From contig JAQFVV010000228.1 in assembly GCA_028023455.1 (NCBI GenBank), positions 1,633,591 through 1,697,590 of the forward strand: DNA of 64,000 bases, given 5' to 3'. A program made the position numbers and the translations under genes. A model generated the notes under the pieces. The model searched no databases and was not told the origin of the DNA. It saw only the letters and a list, made by a program, of their open reading frames with translations. The DNA is from Epiperipatus broadwayi. Its lineage: Eukaryota; Onychophora; Udeonychophora; Euonychophora; Peripatidae. Positions 33,952 to 45,963 of this stretch are shown here, one piece after another (the first letter of the stretch is position 1; every line of letters starts with the position of its first letter).

Positions 33952-36855
33952 CATCTCTCATATATATCTTTATTATATGATGAACCAATTATATTCAGTG
34001 GATGGAATTACTCTGTATTTTACATTGTGAAGAATTAAACTTATTTTGTTAGAATGTAGCAGTTATAATTTCAACAAGTATCAGTTAAAAAAACAATTTA
34101 ATTCATCAGTCTTGTAATCACTAAAATATTTCATTTATGACAAAAAATATATTACAAATGTGTCCTCTTAGAGTCTAAAGTTGTATCATCATTATCAGCA
34201 GCTGCTTATAAATGATTGTGACCATTGTAACCCCAAACAAACAAACAAAAAAAACTATAATAGAAAAACAAAAATAAAGTTAAAAAAGGACTGGAGTCAG
34301 AATTGATGTGCAAATAATTCAAAGATAGTAATATGGTTCTCAAACGTACAATCTCGTTGACAATGAATTGCAAAGAGAAAGATGATCAAATGACCAGGCC
34401 TTGTAGTGACAGTTATAAATATCATTACAAAATATATTTAGTTTTATAAGTATAATCACATATTCCCATTCAAATAATGCTATTTAGAAGTAAACATATT
34501 TTAAAGAATTCAAAATTATAAAAAAAGTATATTTTGCATATACATACATTCAAATAATAATGGTCTGAAATAATTTAATGGTACCATTTGACTTTGTGCA
34601 CAAGACATGCAAAACCATCTGAATATTTAAGTTATTCTTTCTTCATACTCAGAATTGATTTGATATATTATATTCTATTGATTGATATGTAAAGTATCTT
34701 CACTTTTAGCACTAAGAATAGTTTTTTTAATAATATGCTATATCCTTTCAATCAATAATTTCAATATATAAAAACAACATTACTGGACACATCAGAAAAA
34801 GCGAATCTGCAAAACCACTTTCGTTTAGTGTCATTCCTGTATTTTCTTTCAGTTTTAATTTCTACAATTTTAGACAAATAAAGCTTTTTACCTGCTTTTT
34901 TTTATTTTTTATAATATACCCATATGATGTTTTAAAAATAAGTGATAAAAGAAAGTTAAAATTACCTCCTGCCTGAGTAACTTTTCAAATATAATTCTCT
35001 GAGTAAATGATCTGCCATCTCAAAACAATAATCTGATATTCATAAATGCAAAAGTATTTTGATTATTTATATATTTAGGAACACAAACATTATATAAATT
35101 TTAAGTGCTTATTGTATATTAAGTTTTCTATCTGAAAGCAAATAGAATAACTATGCAATAAAGTATTACGACCACATGATAATGCTTTATCATCATTACT
35201 AGTAGTTTTCCAATACTTTCTATTCTCTTAACATAATTTATTCTGCTAAGTCACAAATTCTAATAGCACTCAATCGCTTAGATGTGTAAATAATATTTAT
35301 ATATATGAATACATATTTTATTATTACAAATTTATTTCATCTATATAAAAATTAAATGTAATTTCTAAAACTACGACACGTGTTTGTTTATTTTATTAAT
35401 TGTATGTATATATCTGTTAAGAATTAACTTATATGCACAAAAAATGTAAGATATATCGAACTGATACATTGAACTAGTTCCTAAGCAAGCTTATCTATTT
35501 CTGATTCGTTTACCTTCAAAGTTGTCAAGATCTGGACTTATCAGCATGCATTCACGGACAATTAGTCTTTTAATAAATGTGTAATATTTGTTTTTATTTA
35601 AACATTGATATGTTCTGTATTTTTCAACAAAAAATTTACTAAGAATTGTTCCTGAAAGTTATTTGTCAGGCATAGTAAGAATAATATTGTATTTAATTGT
35701 ACAAAACGTTAATATAAAAACAACTCAAAATTAATCTATAATTATATTTAGTTTGACTGATACATATAAAAATTATTTACAATCAATTTCCAAAAATAAA
35801 TGCAATTTAAAAACTTAAGAAAATAAATTGGCAAATTCTATTTAAATTTGACAAAAAAAAAAAGTCCATCAATAAATCAGCAACCAATAATATGTTTCTG
35901 AATACCATAAATGTTCATGCACAACATAACGATCAATACTTACATTTAAATCTAAAGTCCTAAAATGAACTTATAGCAAATATATAAATCATTTTACTGC
36001 TTAAAAATTATAATCAGATATTGCAGTGTGGATCAAATTTCAAATATCAAATTACATATTTGTTTTCTCTATGGTTCTAAAAAAATCAATTTGCAAACTT
36101 ATTTAAGCTATTTTTTATTATTTTTTAAAAAAAATTCTGAATTTTAATTTAATAACTTTTAAAGCAAATTATCAAAATGTTGAGAATGATATATACCATC
36201 TTACCTGGATTCAAGCTTAATATCAATAAATCATTTGTCAACAACAAATAAACAAATTAAAAATAAATACAAAGTAAAAGAATGTCAGAGGACAAATCTT
36301 TGGCTATATAAATCTGTGTTATTCAAAGATAAGAATTTGTGATGCTGAATGCTTAAAATATATAATTTAAATATATGCATTTTTAAAATTTTTTGCTGGT
36401 ATTTTAAACATTTGTATATATTTTATCTGTGAATATATATACATGTTTCTTAATTAATCGTTAAAAACAAACCATAATAAAAACTCCACAATTAGTATAT
36501 TATAATGATAACAGATAAGTAGTGACTAATTAAAAACTTAACCTTAAAAGTAAATTAAAACAATGATTTGTATCAGTTAACGTTTTATAAAAAATCAAAA
36601 ATGTCTGTTACTTATCAAGCTCTGGTGTTGAACCTAAAATCATTAATAATTAAAAGAATAAGTATCTTGTTGAAAGCTTGAGGGCATATTATATTAAATG
36701 TACCAGTATTTAAAGATTTCAGTTAGAATATTTTCCAAGAAATAAAATGATATATTAATTAATTTTTCAACTAAATAATACCCAATGAAACAAAAATGAA
36801 TTACAATATTGCAATTCAAATAATTCTTCTTATCCTTTTTTCAGCAAAAACTTAT
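33952..36855. other. AT-rich stretch
   Basis: No gene or clear repeat recognised in nearly 3 kb. Confidence 0.5.
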
Positions 36856-36905
36856 TATTATTATAACAGTTTCAACTGTACCATACAGTCTTCATCAGAT
36901 CTACA
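36856..36905 (-). ncRNA. Hammerhead-like motif (family D, AT-rich variant)
   Basis: On the minus strand CTGATGA, AG, a strong hairpin ACTGTA-TGG-TACAGT, T, GAAAC, then TGTTATAATAATAATAAG and TTTTTGCTGAAA. The core pieces and stem II are present, but I cannot close stems I and III convincingly. The trailing TTTGCTG echoes the 40.4 kb motif (TGTTTGCTGTGA), suggesting a common family. Confidence 0.5.
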
Positions 36906-37167
36906 AAATTCATTGCATAATATATTTCATATTTTATATAAAGTTATCAATTCTCAAAATTATTATTTTTCTATTAACTTCTTAAAATTCTTTAATACAT
37001 ATTATACCTCATATACAATTACTTTTATAATTTTTAATTATTAATTACTCTTTCCTATCTTCCTATTATTCTAATATCCATAATATTTTATTTTATACAT
37101 ATCTTTTATACACATTTGTTATATACCATACACGAACCTTGCGTTCTTTTTTTTTTTATTATCCCAA

Positions 37168-38420
37168 TTTTATTACCAGATGATTGGAAAAATGCAGTAT
37201 TAATATTAATATTTAAAAAAGGTGATAAAAAAAGATACATTGGATTTCCACTAACCAAGAGAACAAGCTGAATTTAAAAGTGGTTTTAATACAGTAGATC
37301 ATATCCAGGTATTGAGAAAAATTATAGAAAGGACAAATGAATATGAATTGCCATTATGCTTTGGATTTGTAAATTATGAAAAGGCATTTGATTCTATAAA
37401 TATTTCTTCAGTGATTAAAGCATTGGATCATCAAGCTATAGATCCAGGATATTGTCATATTTTAAAAAATATTTATAAAAATGCAACAGCAACAATTACA
37501 TTACATAATGATACTGGGAAAATCAACATTGAGAAGGGTATAAGACAGGGTGACTCCATATCTCCAAAACTTTTTACAACAGTGCTGCAAGAAGTATTTT
37601 GTGGATTCAAATGGGAAGCTAGAGGAGTGAAAGTAAATGGAGATTATTTAAGTTTTTTAGATTTTGCAGAGGGTGTAGTTGTTTTGCAAATAATGCTTTA
37701 GAGCTGCAGGAAATGTTACAGGAGTTATCAGATGAAAGCAGGAAAGTAGGACTAAAGATAAATGTTAAAAAGACTAAAGTAATGTTTAATGGATTTTCTC
37801 AAAATATGAAAATTAAGATTGATTATGATGAGTTAGAAGAAGTTAATAGTTACAAATACCTTAGTCATATTATTAATACAGATGGAAACATAATGGATGA
37901 AATTAATCATAGAATTAAAATTGGTTGGAGTGCTTTTCTTATAAATAACTTGATACTAAAAGGAAATATGCCTATGTGTTTGAAAAGGAAGGTTTTTAAT
38001 AAATGTGTTTTACCAGTTCTTACTTATGGATCTGAAACTTGGACACTTAATAGAAGAGCAATACAGAGACTTTAGACCACTCAAAGAAGTATGCAGAGAT
38101 GCATGTTGGGAGTAACAAGAAGAGATCGAAAACACAATATATGGGTAAGAGAACAAACAGGTGTTACTGACATTGAAAAATTAAAAACCTGAAGTTGAGT
38201 TGGGATGGACATATTTCTAGAAGAGATGATAATAGATAGACAATTGAAATCTTAAACTGGATTCCAAAAGATCCAGAAAGAGACCACATATGAGATGGAT
38301 GGATGAAATAAGAAAGTGTGCATGGATGAGAAGAGAAGCTAAAGATCGGAGAAGATGAATTGAACTTGGAGAGACCTTCATCCTGCAGTGGATTGATAAT
38401 AGTTGATGGTGATGATGATA
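37168..38420 (+). pseudogene. RTE-type LINE reverse transcriptase fragment, inactive
   Basis: Blocks in order: PDDWKNAVLILIFKKGDK at about 37178-37230; after an apparent internal deletion, AEFKSGFNTVDHIQVLRK joining the open frame 37312-37701 with YEKAFDSI (first catalytic Asp region) and GIRQGDSISPKLF. At about 37655-37675 the catalytic FADD has become FAEG. The frame 37713-38075 continues with GLKINVKKTKVM and YLSHIINTDG. At about 38113-38330 RRDRKHNIWVREQTG, HISRRDD and a degraded RMRWMDEIRK complete the C-terminus. The 3' end has a short TGATGGTGATGATGATAAAG tract, as is common for RTE-clade elements. Endonuclease and 5' RT parts are missing. Confidence 0.9.
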
Positions 38421-39235
38421 AAGAAAATATTTTTTAAAAGCCAACTTTACATTTTGCATTATTAGTTTTTAAATAATTGCCCTTAAAAAAAAAATCCTTG
38501 GATTTACTGCCAATACTCTATTTTAAATACTAACTACATTTTCAATTCATAATATTACAGCTCTTTAAGAATAACAAGGCAGCTGAAAATTATAACCAAG
38601 GGGTAATACGTAATCATCAGCAGTAATTTGTCACAGCCAGTTACTGTCTTAATAAAATTTATTTTAGCATCTCAATTTTATAACTGCATCATAAACTTTA
38701 ATGAACACTATATCATTAAAATGTGTTTAAGAACTTTAAATATATATGTTAATAACATTAATTGTAACAATTTTTACTTAAAAATACTTTCATAATTAAT
38801 CATTAAAAAAAATTAATTATAAAATCAACACAATTAGTACATTGTACAATTGACTAGAGTAAAGATAAAAAAAACTTAATCTTAAAAATGAACAAAAAAT
38901 ATAACTGGTGTCAATTAGTTTTATATTTTCGTTACAGATTTTTTCTTCTTCTTAATATATTTTTTATATATTAAATTGTATGAACAAAATTCAATAATAT
39001 ATCAATGCAGGTGATTCTCGACTTCTTTTTGCTTATGGCCCTCTTCAGAACTTCACTTATCTCCCTTCCATAAAACTTTTTTTTTCATTTTCAATTTTAA
39101 TTAATCTCAAGTGATTAATAGATTTACTCAATAATGGTATATAAAGGCAAAAATTAATTTCAAATATGTAAAAATTTGACATTTATAGATCAAACTGTAA
39201 TAACAAAATCATGAATATGCATGAGTACTTTAATA
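38421..39235. other. AT-rich stretch
   Basis: Near 39005-39065 a slightly less AT-biased patch (GCAGGTGATTCTCGACTTC) may be a transposon end, but there is no partner or target duplication. Confidence 0.4.
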
Positions 39236-39239
39236 AATA

Positions 39240-39362
39240 AATAAAAGTTTATTGGCTGAGATTTCATAAAAGATTTGAGTACCAAAAATGACAGAGCAGG
39301 GCTGGGATCCATGGACTTTGAGTTCCAAAATCTGTCACCTTACTACTGCATCGGATCATTGT
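39240..39362 (-). repeat. tRNA-derived SINE (TTTGGCACTCAAA family), minus strand
   Basis: On the minus strand: CGATGCAGTAGTAAGGTGAC, a TGGAACTCAAAGTCCATGG segment, GATCCCAGCC, TTTTTGGTACTCAAATC and CAGCCAATAAA. Matches 27240-27345 in block order. Confidence 0.62.
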
Positions 39363-39429
39363 TAATGAAGAAATAAGAATATTTAATGTTATCATTGCAT
39401 GCTAAAACAATCATAAGTAGCACTTTCAT

Positions 39430-39550
39430 TGTCCTGCATGGTTTAGTGCAATGGCAAAGTATCAGACTCTGGAGAATAAAGTCCTCTGATATATTCCAGA
39501 TCTGGTATTTAAACTTCATAAAAACTCATGAGCAATAAAGCCATTTATTT
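39430..39550 (+). repeat. tRNA-derived SINE (TTTGGCACTCAAA family), plus strand
   Basis: GCATGGTTTAGTGCAATGGC resembles a tRNA D arm, CAGACTCTGGAG an anticodon arm, and TTTAAACTTC followed by GAGCAATAAAGCC matches the end of the minus copies at 39.24 and 27.24 kb. The two 39 kb copies point away from each other. Confidence 0.6.
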
Positions 39551-40374
39551 ATTTTTACAGTACTTTCATTTTGCAGAATTCTAGTGGCTGAACCAAGCTT
39601 ACAATACTTTTCTATAACAATATTATATTCATTAGCACCAAGTCAGAGTGAATCAATAACTAACTAATGAATCACAAGTTTTCAATATTTATTAATATGA
39701 AATTAGCAGAGTTACATATATGAAAAATTTGCAAATCAATCATATGTCTGGAAGTTTTAAATGAACCCTCAAATGCTTATTCTATTTGCTAATGGAATAT
39801 TGTATGGCTTCTACTAAAAATCAGTTATCATATTTCCACTGTGGAAAATATAAAAAAAAATGAATGTAAAAAGTGCAATGGACAATTAAAAAAACTTGAA
39901 ACCTACATTTTAATCACAATGCTAAAATAATATTCTATTGATTATTTTAATATGTATTTTTTATTGGAAAGATAGGTGTTAAAGTAATGTAAAAAAAATA
40001 TCTTTTATTTTCACCAAAATAAGTTTCATTTTACAAAAAAAAAAATTGTTGGAAAAATAATTTTAAAAAAAAACGTTTAATGTTTTGTTTGCTTGTTTGT
40101 TCTTTTATATATATAAATTGAGTTTTAAAGATTGATTTCTTTAATATTCTGCAATACAGTATATAAATATTCCTAAAATGTGAGAGACTTTATTTCAAGG
40201 ACCCAAATAGAAAATAGATTTTGTAGTTTATGTGACTTCAAAATCTCCACAAATTCCAAAATGTTTCTAAACCTAGCTGTATTTTTATATTGGACTATTT
40301 CCATCATCTAATATGTGTGTTGAATGTCTTTAGAAAAGTTTAATTTTTAGTTAAATATTCCAAATGCATTCAAC
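39551..40374. other. AT-rich stretch
   Basis: No feature recognised. Confidence 0.5.
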
Positions 40375-40375
40375 T

Positions 40376-40483
40376 GTTAGTAATATCACAGCAAACAAAT
40401 GTTAATAATATCACAGCAAACAGGTTAGTATATGCACTAACTGTTAGTAATATCACAGCAAACAGGTTAGTATACGCACAACG
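40376..40483 (-). repeat. Short tandem repeats at the 3' side of family D
   Basis: Three units of GTTAGTAATATCACAGCAAA (plus-strand sense) begin at 40376, 40401 and 40443; the second and third extend through GGTTAGTATA. They lie directly downstream, in minus-strand terms, of the hammerhead-like core. Confidence 0.85.
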
Positions 40484-40516
40484 TTTCGAGAGGTATTTTT
40501 CTCCCCTCTTCTTCAG
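40484..40516 (-). ncRNA. Hammerhead-like core (family D)
   Basis: On the minus strand CTGAAGA, the hairpin AGAGG-(GGAGAAAAATA)-CCTCT, C and GAAAC. Flanking GCAAC and GTTGT can pair around the whole core. This has the hammerhead order of CTGANGA, hairpin and GAAA, but I find neither a proper stem III with a cleavage triplet nor a separate stem I. Treat it as related or degenerate. Confidence 0.45.
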
Positions 40517-40545
40517 GTGTTGCTGGCCTGACCAGTGACAGTACT

Positions 40546-40627
40546 AGCATGGGATTCGAACCTGGGTCCTTAGATTCTTGATTATTGAAATTTAAGGTAA
40601 CACTCTAACCAACTGAGCCAGATTTTC
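40546..40627 (-). repeat. tRNA-derived SINE head joined to family D
   Basis: On the minus strand CTGGCTCAGTTGGTTAGAG is a near-ideal A box region and CAGGTTCGAATCCC a near-ideal B box, with CCTTA/TAAGG able to form an anticodon-like stem. No acceptor stem pairs and the anticodon loop is far too long, so this is a SINE promoter head. About 30 bp downstream starts the hammerhead-like core. Confidence 0.82.
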
Positions 40628-42960
40628 ATAAAACTATATACATACCTAAAAATAAAATAATTCTATAATCAATTGATCAGGAAATCATATAATGTCCAAG
40701 AACAAAATAATAGATTAACCTAACTTTCTTTTATTTTGCCAAGATCATTTAATTCTCGAGTCTGTTTTATTATCCTTGCAATAAATTGATTAGGATACAC
40801 AATCCCTAATAAAATTAATCTTTAAACTATTGTAGTCTCTGTCTGATTGATCATTTTATAAAAGATTATACCACCTCAAGTGATAGCCAATGGTTTGTAC
40901 TAACAAGAAGCTATATGGTATGACTATTATATATATTATATTCTTTTTTCTTTTTAAAACTTGTACATATTAGATCGATATGCCAATGTTTCATTTATTT
41001 AGTATAATCTTTGTCAAAACACAAGTAATAACGATATTTGAGAAAATTGTTTGAAAAACAAAAATAAACAAATCATAACACATTACAACATAATGCTATG
41101 GAATTTTCTCTAATTAAAATTTTAAAAAAAATTAAATTTTTAAAAATATATTTTTATTTGAGTATTTTGTATTATATATTTTGACTTGTTTGTTTTGTGT
41201 TTCAAGCAAATTTCTAAAATATTTTTGTAGTTGGATTTTGAAAAGATTATAGTAAGTAAGTAATAAACAAATTTAACAAGGAAAAAAGAAGTTTGCATTT
41301 TATATATTAATATTTTTGAAGCTGAGCTAAAATTAAAAAGAGAAGCAAAAAATAATATTTGGAATATTTACTATATATATATTGATAGAAAATAATTTCA
41401 AAGCTATCATATTATTTAATATAAATTGAATAGATCAGAGTTTAAACCAGGTAGATATTTAAACAAATCATAGCGATAATAGTATGATAGTGTTTCACAG
41501 CAAATAAGAGTAAAATAATACATATTATTTGTTGGCTCTGTTGTGTGAATAATATATTTGTGACCAATATATAGTAAAAATACAAAATTAACTCGTATCA
41601 GTCTTAAATAGAAAATAAAAACTTAAAGAAAATGTATTTTCTTGGGAAGGAGAGAGCAATAGTCAGGTTATTCTTTCTCTTAAAAATTTACCATTGTCTA
41701 AGATTTAAAAGATTTAAGTTGTAAAAAATATGAAATAAATTTTATAATCAAATAAATACATTTTGAAGAGCTGAGTGAAATTTAGATATGATTTTGTATT
41801 AAATTCTGTAAATTTATAATTTAAAAAATTAAATAGATAATATTAGAAAAAAATTAATTATTCAATTATAATTTATAAAATCGAAATTATCATATACAAG
41901 TTAATCCATATAAACAAATGATGAGAATAAGCCCCTTTAATAAACAATCAAGAGTAATTTATAGACCAAATACTTGTAAAATGTAAATAAAAAAACATGA
42001 TGTAATTTATTTTGAAATCATCTGATATGGAGCAAGCAACTATCATGTACAAAAACAAATTATTGCTGGAAATAATTTTCTCAATCCCTCAATCATCAGA
42101 GATTTTAGATTCTAGGTTTTATTGGGAAGCTAAATGGCTCATTAGTTGTTCTCTGGAGAATTACTGCTGAACTAAGGAAGAGATAGAGATTAAGTTGAAA
42201 AACTATAAAAGAAATTAATATCCTAGTGTTACTAAGGAGTAAAGCTTTGAGTAAAAAGTGTAAAATATAATCATATTTTCTCTAATACTGATAAAGATTA
42301 ACATGTATTTTATTAATAACATATTAAGTATAACTGGCTAGGCAAATCTCTTTTGTACTGTAAATATTTATTTTCAACAATGGAATTAAGATGATCAGGC
42401 AATGAAGTGATAGTATTCATCCAAAATCTAAAATCCAAACAAATTATTTATCTGTTGTGGGCCAATCTAATGGTCCAAGAAAAAAGAAAATTATTAATTT
42501 AATAATGTCTGCTATCTAAGTATATCTTGCAATTGGATCTTTTAGAGGAATTTTGAAAGATAAAAAAGGAAATAAACCAATTTAGATTTACTTTACAACT
42601 GAAAACTTGCATTATTAATAAGACATTATGTAACATTTCTTCAGATTAATGTGAGCACAGATTTTTCTGCTAAAAAATTCTAGATGAGCTTTTCATTCAT
42701 AAAGCCTTATTCGTGTTTAAAAGATCTAAATTGATCATTACAACATAAAGATAATTTATTTTATAATGTAATGATATCAAAAGTTCTTCCAAATCATCTT
42801 AAAATCTAAATTAATTATGGAAGTATGTAATTTGTAATTTAATTCAATCAGAACTTATGTTAGCACTTATATGACAGAAGTTCATTCTATTAATAAATTA
42901 TACACTATTATAGATATTTTGGGTTACAAAAAAAAATCATAATATTATGTCTATTCATAA
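40628..42960. other. AT-rich stretch
   Basis: No gene or recognisable repeat. Confidence 0.5.
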
Positions 42961-43140
42961 TGAAAAGCCTTGTGGCATAGTAGTTACCATAATCCACCAC
43001 TCTGCCTATAATCTGTGTTTTCAAATGCTGATCAAGTAAAATCTAAAAAAAAAAATTTCAGAAAAACTGGCAACTAATAGACAACTTTAATAACTATTTA
43101 TCCAATCTATTCTGGCATCTCAATAATTGAAATCATAATA
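42961..43140 (+). repeat. tRNA-like SINE
   Basis: CTTGTGGCATAGTAGTTACC resembles an A box region and is closely similar to 55720-55740; it is followed by CACTCTGCC and a worn B box, GTGTTTTCAAATGC, then an A-rich part. A body with TTATCCAATC follows. Probably the same family as 28.71 and 55.71 kb. Confidence 0.55.
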
Positions 43141-43151
43141 GAAATTATAAC

Positions 43152-43320
43152 AATCAATCCTTAAGTTATCAACAATCTCAGTCTGTAGTCAAGGCAACCT
43201 CCATTAAGAATAAAGGTGATACCATCTTTATATATGGTCTGAAATGATTATATAGACATTAAAGATTATAACTTGATCAAGGAGGGTGAGATTAATAATA
43301 CAAAGAAGTTTAAACAAACC
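43152..43320 (-). repeat. TATA-containing dispersed repeat (family E), minus copy
   Basis: On the minus strand: TTGTTTAAACTTCTTTGTA, CATATATAAAGATGGTATCA, GGAGGTTGCCTTGACTACAG and TTGTTGATAACTTAAGG. It faces the plus copy that follows, so the two form a large inverted repeat (arms around 43160-43240 and 43335-43415). Confidence 0.8.
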
Positions 43321-43482
43321 TATATAATCATATCAGATCCTATATAAAGGTGGTACCACCTTTATTGTTAATGAAGGTTGCCTTGGCTACAGTTGAGGTT
43401 GTTGATAGCTTAAGAGTAGATTGCTATCATCTACATTTATAAACCTATTAAAGCCTTCATTAAATGGCTTTGTTGTCTTAGT
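43321..43482 (+). repeat. Family E repeat, plus copy 1
   Basis: Contains TATATAAAGG immediately followed by a perfect 18 bp palindrome AAAGGTGGTACCACCTTT, then GAAGGTTGCCTTGGCTACAG, GTTGATAGCTTAAG and TGGCTTTGTTGTCTTAGTAA. The TATA-like box and a downstream AATAA-type signal give an LTR-like look, but no coding region belongs to it. Confidence 0.75.
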
Positions 43483-43514
43483 AAATATATACTTTATATG
43501 GAAATTATATGGTG

Positions 43515-43612
43515 ATTAGTTATCTTTTCTGCATGTGTGTGGTAATGTGAATCAATAGTATGAGATAGTGTGGATAGTAAAGAAGCTTGAAAGTCTGAAT
43601 TCAAATCCCCTA
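43515..43612 (+). repeat. SINE-like tRNA-related repeat (family C tail)
   Basis: TTATCTTTTCTGCATGTGTG leads into GAGATAGTGTGGATAG, GAAGCTTGAAAGTCTGAATT and the B-box-like CAAATCCCC. The TTATCTTTT start is the same sequence that follows the hammerhead at 27.77 kb, so the tail unit begins at the ribozyme boundary. Confidence 0.72.
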
Positions 43613-43676
43613 TATTTATATGGAAATTGGAAGTTATAAATGACTGCTTTCAGAACATATTATATTTGTCTGATTA

Positions 43677-43885
43677 ATAAGGTTTGTTTAAACTTCCTTG
43701 CATTATTAATCTCACACTCCTTAGTCAAGTTCCAATCTTTAATGTCTATATAATCATTTCTGACTATATATAAAGGTGGCACCACCTTTATTATTAAAGG
43801 AGGTTGCCTTGACTACAGATTGAGATTGTTGATAGCTTAAGGGTTGAGTAATTGGCTTTATTGTCTTATAATAAACATTGTTTTC
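43677..43885 (+). repeat. Family E repeat, plus copy 2
   Basis: The longest plus copy: AAGGTTTGTTTAAACTTCC, CTCACACTCCTTAGTCAAG, TATATAAAGGTGGCACCACC, GGAGGTTGCCTTGACTACAG, TTGATAGCTTAAGGG and TGGCTTTATTGTCTTATAAT. It matches the minus copy throughout. Confidence 0.8.
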
Positions 43886-44512
43886 CATTAATATACATAA
43901 TATACTTCTATTAAATTTTAGAGTTATGTTACAAGAATCAAATGAAATATCTTTTCAATTCTTATTTGTGATATGAGTTACTTTGAATGTACTTGGCTTA
44001 TAATGTTAACATAAATATATTTTTATTTATTTTTAGCTTGAGTGCTTGTTTGAGAATACAAACCAATTTAAATGCTTTGATAGTTTAAAAAGTAGAAAGT
44101 GAACTTAGACATTGAGTATATTACAAGACTTCTGCTGGGTTCAAGAAATTAAGAGCTAGGATATTTCATTGTAGGGAAATAAGTTTCTGATACAAGTTAG
44201 TTTTATAGAGAAAGCTGTTATTTTACTTGGAATATATTGTAATGACAAGTCAGTGAAAAAGTTTTATTTAAGGATATTCCATAAAATTTTTAAAATACAA
44301 TGGCAAGATCATAAAACCAAACAATATTTTCTACAACTTTCTGGATGTGATGCTGTAGAGGTCACTATTGTAAAATCGCATCTTTATTGGATTGAATTTA
44401 TAAAACAAATGAATGATGCAATACTTCTTTAAAAAGGTGTTTTATGGTAAACTTGAGCATATTCGTGGGAAAGTTATGCCTTGTCTACATTATAAAGACT
44501 ATTTCAGAAATT
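43886..44512. other. AT-rich stretch
   Basis: No feature recognised. Confidence 0.45.
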
Positions 44513-44785
44513 TTAAAAAAGGTTAATACTGACTGTTTCCACTGGGAATATATGGAATAGAATAGAATACATTGGAGATTTAGATATGGTGTTAAAGTAT
44601 TTCAAAAAGAAAAGTTGTTTCATTGATGAAATTAAAAGATAGCATTGCAAAATATCAAACAAAGAGAAAAACAAACCAGCAGGTTTCATATGTAAATATA
44701 TGTGTTGATCAGATTGGTCCATACAGTCATTGCAAAACTCATTTCTAGAGTAAATTTTTTTCCTTTTCTTTCCTTGGGATTGCAA
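44513..44785 (-). pseudogene. Possible piggyBac-like transposase fragment
   Basis: The 90-residue minus frame contains FCNDCMDQSDQHIYLHMK followed by LFFSLFDILQCYLLI. This loosely resembles the piggyBac-type segment N-x-x-M-(GGV)D-x-x-DQ...F-x-x-LLD-x-x-x-N-A, with the GGV missing. Weak evidence; it may be chance. Confidence 0.3.
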
Positions 44786-45963
44786 TGGCTGTGCTCATTT
44801 ACTAGTGACTGTTAAATGTATGCATGCCTTGTGCAATCAAAATCATCTTAACTTTTTTTTATTACATATTAAACTTCAATATTATTGATAAATCTAGTAG
44901 AAAAAAGGTTTCATAAATATTCTGCAATTAAAAGTTTATAATCTGAATTAAATATTATCATTTTATATTAAAGCCACGTAGACATTCTGTATTGTCTTTT
45001 ATTTTATCTCTAAAAATACAACTGTATTGTTTAATCCCATTAGTACAATAATGATTACAAATAACATAAAAAATAAATCTTAATCCTATTTTAACATTGA
45101 TAAAAATGAATAAACAGCTATAAAAAAAAAATCCAATACTGAAAAGACACAATGGTTTACAATAGTTAAAGAAACTAAGCCAGCAAACAATGATTCATTT
45201 CATCTTGATCAATTTAGTGATTAAAAAAAGAAAAAAGAAGCAATTTTATAAAGATTTTACTTCAACATTTTAAAACAAATCATTGCTAACTAACTGCACA
45301 GAATTAATTCTCATTATTTACAGTTAGACTTTTAAAAAAAAATAACTTGTCAATTGAGTATGACAATCTTTTTTGATACCTTTAGATAGCAATAGTCATA
45401 CATTATTCTTATTTTCAGGTATGAATGTATAAAATGTAATTTACATTGAATACATTACTTTCAAATAAAACCATAAGGGACAATCAAATAATACTTTCAA
45501 ATGTAAATATAAACTTACAATAAATATAATTAAAGAGTAATACACACAAAGATATATTTTAATACATATCACATCTAATTCAATGGAGGTTTATAATTTA
45601 AAACTAAAGTGATTCATTAAAAAAATTCAACTATTATATAATTGATTATGCAACTTCTATTACTCATATTAAAAAATAAGATTTTAACCATTCTAAAAAT
45701 ACAGTGACAATTTTACTTTTACTTGTAAAATATAATGAGTCATCAATATACTTACGTATTAGTCCGCCGGTGACGTGACGAAAATCACTGGCACAAACAA
45801 ATAGATATATAAAGACCTAGCTAAACACAACTACCATCTTCTAATTTAATTTTTTAAGTGAATAATATTTCAATAAGGAGAAAGTTATTAGTCAAAATGT
45901 TTTGTCTTTGGATTGGGGGGGGTGCCATTTGTAATAAATTGAGATTGTTAAAAGTTTATTTGT
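44786..45963. other. AT-rich stretch with a CpG-bearing patch
   Basis: At 45763-45782 the sequence TCCGCCGGTGACGTGACG stands out for CpG content in otherwise CpG-poor DNA. It precedes the two-copy repeat at 45964 by about 180 bp. No coding signal. Confidence 0.4.

Noticed and set aside
39045-39065. CTGAAGA on the minus strand near 39050 as a hammerhead core
   Set aside because: No GAAA after a hairpin and no paired flanks; chance match.
40546-40627. A tRNA gene on the minus strand
   Set aside because: A and B boxes are strong, but the ends do not pair as an acceptor stem and the anticodon loop is about 20 nt. It is a SINE head.
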